This document shows positions 7,619-15,000 of a stretch of 15,000 bases of DNA, one piece after another (the first letter of the stretch is position 1; each line of letters begins with the position of its first letter). The translations under genes were made by a program, and so were the position numbers. The stretch is from Monoplex corrugatus (taxonomy: Eukaryota; Mollusca; Gastropoda; Littorinimorpha; Ranellidae), in contig JAPXFY010000030.1 of NCBI GenBank assembly GCA_030674185.1, positions 43,449,989 to 43,464,988 of the forward strand, in the 5' to 3' direction. A model generated the notes under the pieces. That model was not told the DNA's origin and searched no databases. It worked only from the letters and a program-made list of their open reading frames with translations.

Positions 7619-7670
7619 AAATGGTCAAAAAATAAATAGGTAAGTAAATGAATATATAAACAAATAAATT
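7470..7670. repeat. AAAT/AAAC/AAAG simple-repeat tract
   Basis: A-rich tetranucleotide repeats (aaat, aaac, then nine or so aaag units at about 7586-7620). The Phe/Leu/Tyr-rich minus-strand frame through it is low complexity. Confidence 0.9.
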
Positions 7671-7831
7671 GAAACATTTCAATCTTTAAAAATGTTATTC
7701 TTCTTTTGAAGATCATAGTTTGTTCTTGTAACATGTAAACGTTCATTACAGCAAAACTGGATGTTAAAGATACCATTCAGAACTGAAGGTTTAAACTGAT
7801 GGAGAGCAGTGGGCAAGCTGTTATAAAATCA

Positions 7832-8149
7832 CGTCAACATCATTCTAAGCATGCAGTATGTCGCCACAGCGTTCTGTTCAGAAGGTGACATAGTCTGAGC
7901 TTGTTCCAGTTGCAGATTGATAAAAGCATAGACAGTAGTATCACAGAACCCATAAAGTTCGATAAACCTCATATCTTTCCAGCGCGTTGGGATTTTGCGC
8001 AGACTTCTCGTTTGTGTCAAGGTTATTTTGGATCATTTCTCCATCACATGGTAGCTGCAGCTTTGTGCAAGTATTCGTAAAATTCATTTCGAGTGTGGAC
8101 GCAATTTCTTGGGGAAAATACTTAAGGGAAAATAAATATTCAAGAGTTC
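7832..8149 (-). pseudogene. Possible coding remnant of unknown protein, one frameshift
   Basis: On the minus strand an open frame runs from just after a TGA near 8150 to about 7942. It includes EIASTLEMNFTNTC, LQLPCDGEMIQNN and NPNALERYEVYRTL. One base-frame away, LYGFCDTTVYAFINLQLEQ and SEQNAVATYCMLRMMLT continue to a TGA near 7832. Together they make about 105 codons with a single frame change near 7950 and non-repetitive, protein-like composition. I do not recognise the family. No start codon, splice site or neighbouring partner supports it, and open runs of this length occur by chance in AT-moderate DNA, so it may not be real. Confidence 0.15.
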
Positions 8150-8432
8150 AGTTGTTTGTCAGTGTGTTATTTTCTTATTCGGTCAATATTACAAAAATCG
8201 GAAAAAAAGAGTTCCTCTGTTTTGTTTATTGAAACCCTTCTGGTCTATTGCATTTTGATTCGGGGGTTTTCTGTAGAACTAACAGACATTTTGACTTGTC
8301 TGGGAAAAAAGTGTAGCATAGGAACAAGGTGCTAGCACACAAAGCCTATCTTGACACAGGACTATTAAATTCAAAACAAGTGTGACTGCCCTCGTTCAAG
8401 CAAACAGGAACCAGAAAAAACACACAACAAAA

Positions 8433-8510
8433 CAAGACAAACAGGCGCAAATGTATTTAATACAAGACAAGACAGGCGCAATGTATTTGACAAGACAGCG
8501 CAAATGTTCT
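8433..8510. repeat. Short imperfect tandem repeat
   Basis: The segment acaggcgcaaatgtattt and its variants occur three times in tandem with small deletions, separated by acaagacaag-type spacers. Too short and degenerate to class further. Confidence 0.6.
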
Positions 8511-8917
8511 GCCAACTGGCCTTTGTCAAGCTTAAGATCACAAACAAACAAACACCAGATACAAAAATTAGGAGAAAAGACTGAAACTTCCCCGCTGCTC
8601 CGTCCAGTGTGAGAAAAGGAATACACTGACGGGCTATTAAGGCAAGAACCCACTGCAGCAGATACCAGAAATAGCGATCGATAACTCTGGCCTTCGTGGG
8701 ATTGTGCCTTTAACAGTGCCGTTTTAAGGAGTTTGTGCTTCGATGGGGTTTTCCAGATTAACAGTATGTCTTACAAAATGTACAATCACCGCAAAAGGAC
8801 CCATGCAAATCTGGTGCGATTTGAAACATAAAGCAATGGTTGGGAAAAAATATATGGAAGAAATACATCGGAACCAGGGAATGGAAGTCAGCTGAAGTCA
8901 ACAAATTAACCACAACT

Positions 8918-9482
8918 AAAAGAAGAAGAAGAAGAAAAGAAGAAGAAAAGAAGAAGAAGAAGAAGAAGAAGAAGAAGAAGAAGAAGAAGAAGAAGAAGAA
9001 GAAGAAGAAGAGAAGAAGAAGAAGAAGAAGAAGAAGAAGAAGAAGAAGGAAGAAGAAGAAGAAGAAGAAGAAGAAGAAGAAGAAGAAGAAGAATGCGAAG
9101 AAGAAGAAGAAGAAGAAGAAGAAGAAGAAGAAGAAGAAGAAGAAGAAGAAGAAGAAGAAGAAGAAGAAGAAGAAGAAGAAGAAGAAGAAGAAGAAGAAAG
9201 AAGAAGAAGAAGAAGAAAGGAAGAAGAAGAAGAAGAAGAAGAAGAAGAAGAAGAAGAAGAGAAGAAGAAGAAGAAGAAGAAGAAGAAAGAAGGAAGAAGA
9301 AGAAGAAGAAGAAGAAGAAGAAGAAGAAGAAGAAGAAGAAGAGAAGAAGAGAGAAGAAGAAGAAAGAAGAAGAAGAAGAAGAAGAAGAAGAGAAGAAGAA
9401 GAAAAGAAAAGAAGAAGAAGAAGAAAAGAAGAAGAGAAGAAGAAGAAGAAGAAGAAGAAGAAGAAGAAGAAGAAGAAAAGAA
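8918..9482. repeat. (GAA)n homopurine tract, 565 bp
   Basis: The plus strand is entirely A and G for 565 bases apart from one T (9094) and one C (9096). It is mainly GAA/AAG trinucleotides with occasional aaaag and gaga phase slips. Long GAA-TTC tracts are known to form intramolecular triplexes (H-DNA) and to expand. The Lys/Arg/Glu and Phe/Leu/Ser polymer frames crossing it are artefacts. Confidence 0.97.
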
Positions 9483-9576
9483 CAAAACAAACAACAACAA
9501 CAACACAAACACAACAACAACAATTGTCATCATCGAAAAACAACAACAACAACAAAAACAATTGTCATCATCGAAA
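9483..9576. repeat. (AAC)n tract with a 19-bp direct repeat
   Basis: Two aac-repeat blocks, each followed by the same 19 bases starting acaattgtcatcatcgaaa (about 9520 and 9558). The unit of aac block plus this segment has been duplicated in tandem. Confidence 0.8.
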
Positions 9577-9604
9577 GACTGAAAGAAATGGAGGTTTATT
9601 CATG

Positions 9605-9740
9605 CCATTATGCTTTAATTAGAGGACTGAGGACAGAGAGGGTGGGAGAGATACACTTGCAGCGACAAGAGACAGATTCGTATGGAGGGCCATGATTGCC
9701 AATGCCATGCGACAGAGCACCTGGTGCTGATGATGATGAC
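9605..9740 (+). mobile_element. Very short LINE (family A) 3' end
   Basis: The sequence agagggtgggagagatacac...catgattgccaatgccatg...cagagcacctgg followed by a gatgatgatgac tail matches the end of the family A LINE at 1255-1472. In translation RERVGEI, then after one frame change DRFVWRAMIANAMRQST, corresponds to RRVGEM and RDRDGWKSMVANAMRQGT of that copy. Only about 130 bp of the 3' end survives. A 7-bp direct repeat, aggttta, occurs at 9592-9598 and directly after the tail at 9741-9747 and could be its target-site duplication, but it is too short to be sure. Confidence 0.68.
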
Positions 9741-9860
9741 AGGTTTAGAGGTGATGAATTCAAAACACAAGATGGACAAACCATTCGAAAAGCCTTTTTT
9801 TTTGTGCATGAAATTGCCCTGCCGAAAGGACTTTTCTAGAAAGAGAAATGTTCTAAAAGA

Positions 9861-9892
<32 letters not shown>

Positions 9893-10187
9893 TGTAGTGT
9901 GTGTGTGGTGTGTTTTGTATGTATGTTTTGTGTGTGTGTGTGTTTGTGCGTGTATGTGTATGTCTTTTGTGTGTATGTGTGTTTATGTGTGTTTATGTGC
10001 GTGTGTGTTTGTTTGTGTGTGTGCGTGTGTGTGTGTGTGTTTTGTGTGTATTTGTGTTTGTATTGTGTGTGTGTGTCTGTGTGTTGTGTGTGTGCGTGCG
10101 TGCGTGTGTATGTATGTATGTTTGTGTGTGTGTGTATATGTGTGTGTGTGTGGTGCGTGTGCGCGTGTGTGTTGTTTGTCTGTGTGC
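9861..10187. repeat. Degenerate (GT)n repeat
   Basis: About 330 bases of gt repeats interrupted by tt, at and gc steps, giving an older, more mutated appearance than the pure tract at 10711. Cys/Val-rich frames across it are not genes. Confidence 0.93.
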
Positions 10188-10196
10188 TCATTCAGT

Positions 10197-10269
10197 TTGG
10201 TTGGTTGGTTGGTTGGTTGGTTGGTTGTGGTTGGTTGGTTGGTTGGTTGGTTGGTTGGTTGGTTGGTTT
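10197..10269. repeat. (GGTT)n microsatellite
   Basis: About seventeen ggtt units with one single-base interruption near 10227. It lies nine bases after the GT tract. Confidence 0.93.
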
Positions 10270-10578
10270 GCGTTTTTTTCTTGATCAAATTTCGTATTGA
10301 TTAATAACCTGTCTTTGAAAATAGCAATCGGGATAAAAACCTGTTTTTAATCTTTTTATTTTTTTCATTATTCTTACTTTTGTTTTAGCTGATCGATGGT
10401 GTAAATCTACTTTATAGCTTTTGTTAACTGATCGAAGACGTAAAGCTAAGCTAATTAAATTATACCTGTTAGCTGCCGCTCGGACGCTATATGACGTCCC
10501 AGGCACAGCACTTTTACCCATTGCCCAAAAGACGTCATATGACGTCCTCTAAGTTATCGATTGTACAGACACGCCAGC
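10270..10578. other. Unique AT-rich spacer with a GACGTC palindrome cluster
   Basis: No gene seen. A perfect 16-bp palindrome gacgtcatatgacgtc occurs at 10531-10546, and a related atatgacgtcc lies at 10487-10497. TGACGT/ACGTCA are CREB/ATF-type half-sites, but nothing ties them to a promoter here. Confidence 0.35.
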
Positions 10579-10591
10579 TCAGTTCAAAGTT
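10579..10591. repeat. Target-site duplication, left copy (SINE 2)
   Basis: tcagttcaaagtt is repeated exactly at 11215-11227. On the SINE's strand the copy here follows an A-rich 3' end. Confidence 0.7.
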
Positions 10592-11214
<623 letters not shown>

Positions 11215-11227
11215 TCAGTTCAAAGTT
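11215..11227. repeat. Target-site duplication, right copy (SINE 2)
   Basis: Exact 13-bp match to 10579-10591, placed four bases outside the recognisable tRNA-like head. Confidence 0.7.
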
Positions 11228-11545
11228 TATAATGATCGTCACTCACATTAGCCTGGAGTTTCCACTTGCCTTTTATAGAAGAGATATTATCGTATGATGC
11301 GGGAAAGCCCATTATTTCGACGATTTTGATTGGCTGATTATCTGCACTGTTCTAAGAATGTTCCTCTCGTTTCACTGAAAGAGGAAATTCTTGACATCCA
11401 GTAAAAAATCCGCACCAATGGCTGAAAACAAGAGACAAATCTAAACCATTCTAGAAACCATACCAATAATTTTTCTATAAGAATTCAGTTGTAAATGAAT
11501 GTAGCGATGAGTGTTTATCAGATGATCGCATATAAGATGAACCCC
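11228..11545. other. Unique spacer, no gene seen
   Basis: No supported frame, repeat or element boundary. The minus-strand frame 11441-11761 crosses from the dispersed repeat into this spacer and has no recognisable domain. Confidence 0.4.
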
Positions 11546-11763
11546 GTACGGATACCAGGGGCTCTTCAGGTATAAACAGTATCCCCACCTTCCGGAAATT
11601 CTAAAAAATTTCCTCTTTTCTGTCTCTCTCTTTGTTCCTGCCTTGTTCCTTTGCTTTCTGTCATTTCTACCTATCATTTTTTCTGCCTTGCTGGTCCATT
11701 CACCTGTATGTGTTCGATAAAATCTTGCGTACTTTTTCTTAGGAATTAAAATTAGGTACATGT
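11546..11763 (-). repeat. Dispersed repeat of unknown family, copy B
   Basis: Reverse-complement partner of 972-1197, alike over almost the whole length with a few single-base indels. On the minus strand its translation is open (RFYRTHTGEWTSKAEK and on), whereas the copy at 972-1197 has indels that break this frame. I do not recognise the peptide; at least one copy is non-coding. Confidence 0.7.
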
Positions 11764-12019
11764 GTTACGTGCATTTTTGGCTCGAGGGAGGTGAGATATG
11801 CGGAATAAATTTTAGGTAACTTATGCCTGTTTTTATGTATGTTTTGGTGTCCTTAAGTATGCTTGAATTTATGTTCAGGTGTGCTTTTTAAGTCCCCTGT
11901 GCGATAAATTGGATGGAATGGTCAATGCCGGGGGCATGTCCTTAGATTATGTGCGCAAATGCATTAATATGTGCACTATATTTTTTTTCCTTTTTTTTTT
12001 CCTGTTGAAGTTTTGTATG

Positions 12020-12110
12020 CTTTGAAGCGGTTATAGCCCTGATATGGCTCTGCGCTGTTGGTTGGACTTTAAACAACAATAACAATAACAATAACAATTT
12101 CAATAACAAT
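12020..12110 (+). mobile_element. Probable retroelement 3' end with (AACAAT)n tail
   Basis: The segment gaagcggttatagccctgat, then gctgttggttggactttaaa, followed directly by five or more aacaat/aataac units (12071-12110), has the look of the 3' end of a mollusc SINE or LINE, where a ggctggacgttaaa-like box precedes the tail. I cannot find a tRNA-like head or protein upstream between 11764 and 12020, so the element class and 5' limit are open. Confidence 0.4.
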
Positions 12111-12182
12111 AGATGATGAAGATATGGGTGATGCAGAAATCGAAAATTTGGTGCATGAAGTTGTAGGACGCTGAGAAAGAAA

Positions 12183-13370
12183 ACGATGATTTTGATCGTG
12201 TTGATAATAAAGTAACAGAAACAATAATTTTGATCGTGTTGATCATAAAATAAGAGAGACAATAATTTTGTTCGTGTTGAATAAAATCACAGACAATAAT
12301 TTTGATCGTGTTGATCAATTTGTAATAGAAACGATAATTTTGATCGTGTTGATCATAAAATAACAGAAACGATCATTTTGATCGTGTTGATCATAAAGTA
12401 ATAGAAACGATAATTTTGATCGTGTTGATCATAAAGTAACAGAAACGATAATTTTGATCGTGTTGATCATAAAGTAACAGAAACGATAATTTTGATCGTG
12501 TTGATCATAAAGTAACAGAAACGATAATTTTGATCGTGTTTATCATAAAGTAACAGAAACGATAATTTTGATCGTGTTGATCATAAAGGAACAGAAACGA
12601 TAATTTTGATCGTGTTGATCATACAGTAATAGAAACGATAATTTGATCGTGTTGATCATAAAGGAACAGAAACGATAATTTTGATCGTGTTGATGATAAA
12701 GTAACATAAAGAAACGATAATTTTGATCGTGTTGATCATAAAATAACAGAAACGGTAATTTGATCGTGCTGATCATAATGTAACAGAAACAATAATTTTG
12801 ATCATGTTGATTATAAAGTAACAGAAAGAAACGATATTTTGATCGTGTTGATGATAAAGTAACAGAAAGAAACGATATTTTGATCATGTTGATCATAAAG
12901 TAACAGAAAGAAACGATCATTTTGATCGTGTTGATCATAAAGTAACAGAAAGAAACGATCATTTTGATCGTGTTGATCATAAAATAACAGAAAGAAACTA
13001 TCATTTTGATTGTGTTGATCATAAAGTAACAGAAAGAAACGATCATTTTGATCGTGTTGATCATAAAGTAACAGAAAGAAACGATCATTTTGATCGTGTT
13101 GATCATAAAGTAACAGAAAAAAAACGATCATTTTGATCGTGTTGATCATAAAGTAACAGAAAGAAATGATCATTTTGATCGTGTTGATCATAAAGTAACA
13201 GAAAGAAACGATCATTTTGATCGTGTTGATCATAAAGTAACAGAAAGAAACGATCATTTTGATCGTGTTGATCATAAAGTAACAGAAAGAAACGATCATT
13301 TTGATCGTGTTGATCACAAAGTAACAGAAAGAAACGATCATTTTGATCGTGTTGATGATAAAGTAACAGA
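12183..13370. repeat. GATC-rich minisatellite, 30 units of 38/42 bp
   Basis: Thirty head-to-tail units by my count. The left part (to about 12800) has mainly 38-bp units of the acgataattttgatcgtg type; the right part has 42-bp units that gain an agaa insertion and read acgatcattttgatcgtg. A typical right-hand unit holds three GATC sites and the perfect inverted repeat ACGATCA-ttt-TGATCGT, so it can fold as a short hairpin. The right side is more homogeneous than the left. Since 42 is a multiple of three, long minus-strand frames with a 14-residue repeat (MINTIKMIVSFCYF) stay open; I treat these as by-products, because the 38-bp units break the frame. Confidence 0.93.
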
Positions 13371-13420
13371 GTGTCTGTTTCACTTTCTCAAGACAGTGTC
13401 TCAATGCTCGGAATACATAA

Positions 13421-13865
13421 GGGAGAAGAATGGTAGAATGGTTCAGACAGACGTTCCCCTGCCAGTAACTAAACTCAAGGCTCCAGGGTTCGTTCCCCGT
13501 TGAGGCCTCGACTTTTCCTCCTCAGTTTGACCGGAAAATCGAAGTGAACGTCTAGTCCTTCGGCAAAGCAACAAAAAACGAGTTCTACCCGTGTGCCTTC
13601 TGACCTGAGCGCTCTTAAGATCCCACGGCAGTTGAAAATTGTGAAGAGCAGGGCATTCGCCTGGCTGCCCCTGGTATAAAACATTTGAGAGACAGATTGA
13701 TTTCCTTGGAGAAATGATTTCCCAGGTTCTCCAAGGTTTCTCTCCTTGACGGCCATCTAGCCTTCTTACCCTCCTGAAGTTTTGGTTAGAAAATTCGGGT
13801 GGCGCTGCACTGCGGCGACGACGCTCTCAAAGGGGAGAGCAGCCCGAATTTCTTGCTTTCTTTTT
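13421..13865 (+). mobile_element. tRNA-derived SINE, second family (SINE 3)
   Basis: A tRNA-like head with an A-box-like segment (13431-13444, tggtagaatggttc) and a B box (13487-13497, ggttcgttccc) is followed by a ~365-bp body. I recognise several body segments as recurrent in gastropod genomes: ttcggcaaagcaac, aagatcccacggcagttg, agagcagggcattcgcctgg, cccaggttctccaagg, and the end ctctcaaaggggagagcagc followed by ccgaattt. The body is unrelated to SINE 1 and SINE 2. No clear tail or target-site duplication is visible, so the 3' end is probably truncated near 13865. The minus-strand frame 13475-13756 within it is not a gene. Confidence 0.75.
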
Positions 13866-13898
13866 ATGGTGAATGTTTGGTTGCTTCCTCAAACTATT

Positions 13899-13934
13899 TT
13901 TTTTTTCTTTCTTTTTTTTTTTTTTTTTTTTTTA
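13899..13934. repeat. Poly-T tract
   Basis: T runs of 9, 10-plus and about 20 with a few interruptions, starting 35 bp after the SINE. It could be an unrelated A-tail in reverse orientation; nothing beside it supports that. Confidence 0.8.
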
Positions 13935-14195
13935 GTAAAACAAGCGATGGTATGATAATTCATATTTTGTTCTAGATGCATGGTTTTAAAAGCCTTTATG
14001 ACTTTAGACTTTCCAAGATGCAAAATTCTATATATTATATAGTGGCATTATCTGCACGTTTGTTGGCACCTTCATTTCCGTTAATACCAGTGTGTTCGGG
14101 ATAGCAGATCCACACGAGTTGTTCTTTTTTTTCAGATCGATACTGTGCACTGCTTTGTGCAAGTCTGGGGTTCCTTCTCTATTTTGCACTTTTTC
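13935..14195. other. Unique spacer, no gene seen
   Basis: No supported frame. It ends at the GAT-type tail of the LINE on the minus strand. Confidence 0.4.
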
Positions 14196-14890
14196 AATTA
14201 TCATTATCATCATCAGGTGCCTTGCCGCATGGCGTTGGCGATTATGGACTTCCATCTGTCTCTATCTCTTGTTGCCTCAAACATCTCTTCCACCCTCCTT
14301 GTCTTCAGCCACTCTGCAAGTCTGTCTAGCATCTTCTCCCTGGGTCTACCCGGTGCTCTCTTTCCCTGCAGATTTCCCATTGTGACCAGGTGTTCCAATT
14401 CCCCTTTCCTCACAAAATGGCCTAGAAATGTTGCCTGTCTTTTCCTAATCTTCCTTATGAATGATCTACATTAAGAGTGTCTCGTTTGTTTTCTTTACTG
14501 TCCATGGAACTCTCAACATTCTTCTTAGAAACCACATCTCTGCTGCCTCAATCTTGTTCTGGCTTTGCTTGTTGACTGTCCACGCCTCGCAACCGTACAA
14601 CAGTATTGATTCTATAGAACATTCAAGAACTCTCTTCCTGATGTCAATTGACAGGTATTTGTACTTTTTCAAATAGGTTCATCAGATCAGTCAGGATGAA
14701 GGCTTCACTCTCCTTTGTCTCATCATCTGGTGAAACAAACCATTTTAGATCACGCATGATGCTTCAATACATGTATGAATCTTCAATATCTATTGTTAAA
14801 CTAGAGATTGTAATATTACGTTCAACATTTTCTTCATTATATGCCATCCAGATAATGTTACTGGTGACTGAGCCATCAGTTTATGTGATG
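14196..14890 (-). mobile_element. Decayed LINE (family A) ORF2 3' region
   Basis: Read on the minus strand. Around 14850-14740 a weak segment (NVERNITISSLTIDIEDSYMY) fits the strand preceding the YLGS box of LINE ORF2. At 14672-14466 the frame RKRVLECSIESILLYGCEAW, then EMWFLRRMLRVPWT, is the classic region after the reverse transcriptase. After a stop and a frameshift near 14470 it continues RKIRKRQATFLGHFVRKGEL and on through GKRAPGRPREK to IIANAMRQGT* at 14213. The tail is a GAT/AAT repeat at 14196-14214. Several stops and at least two frameshifts show it is dead. The last 66 residues match the copy at 1255-1472 at 52 positions. It may extend beyond 14890 towards the window edge. Confidence 0.82.
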
Positions 14891-15000
14891 ACATAATCTT
14901 TATTTTGGTGTAATGGTGTAAGTATATAAAGATTTCACATTTTGCCAGCCTTAATGGCTTTCTGTGGCTAACTTTGTTTTGGGATCGAGCAAGTGTAGTG

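Larger units (their letters stand above)
7671..8917. other. Long stretch without a convincing gene
   Basis: About 1.25 kb of mostly unique AT-rich sequence. The only items of note are a doubtful minus-strand coding fragment (7832-8149) and a short imperfect direct repeat (8433-8510), both entered separately. Confidence 0.4.

Noticed and set aside
8396..8653. 85-codon minus-strand frame
   Set aside because: No recognisable domain, spans the short direct repeat, and has no supporting context.
8758..9695. Long Lys/Arg/Glu or Phe/Leu/Ser frames of 200 or more codons
   Set aside because: They are translations of the GAA/TTC repeat, open in every frame because the repeat lacks stop codons.

Overview
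This looks like nuclear DNA of a marine mollusc, most likely a gastropod. The reasons are: an intronless rhodopsin-like receptor of the type expanded in gastropod chemosensory families; tRNA-headed SINEs with an AATC-type tail and a 'gagagcagcccgaattt' 3' end that I recognise from gastropod sequence; LINE 3' ends of the 'endonuclease-reverse transcriptase' type common in molluscs; and very heavy microsatellite content. There are no bacterial-style operons, rRNA or genuine tRNA genes. The species cannot be fixed from the sequence.

Layout: 1-522 holds nothing recognisable. 535-781 is a complete tRNA-derived SINE (minus) with an exact 12-bp target-site duplication. 972-1197 is one copy of an unnamed dispersed repeat whose inverted partner lies at 11546-11763. 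1255-1472 is a 5'-truncated LINE end with an exact 13-bp duplication. 1755-2593 holds two LINE ends tail to tail, each finishing in a C2H2 zinc finger. 2802-3032 is GATA/GACA/CATA microsatellite. 3360-4336 is a SINE in which a ~109-bp core segment has been amplified in place into eight tandem units. 4657-4829 is a TTAA-flanked, piggyBac-like MITE with a second TTAA-flanked inverted repeat inside it.

The one convincing protein gene is a single-exon seven-transmembrane receptor on the minus strand (4902-6068). Its start codon lies about 20 bp from an 11-copy, 37-bp minisatellite (6089-6506). From 6507 to 10590 there is no convincing gene: GT, AAAT/AAAG, GAA, AAC and GGTT simple repeats dominate, including a 565-bp almost pure purine (GAA) tract, with one short LINE end at about 9605-9740.

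10592-11214 is a second SINE (minus) with an exact 13-bp duplication, and its body supplies the homology that explains the 3.4-4.3 kb array. 12183-13370 is a 30-copy, GATC-rich 38/42-bp minisatellite. 13421-13865 is a third, different SINE (plus). 14196-14890 is a decayed LINE 3' region on the minus strand.

Overall: one chemosensory-type receptor in a neighbourhood built by non-LTR retrotransposons, SINEs, a MITE and tandem repeats. I see no coordinated multi-gene system. The most unusual feature is the satellite-like array that grew inside a SINE.
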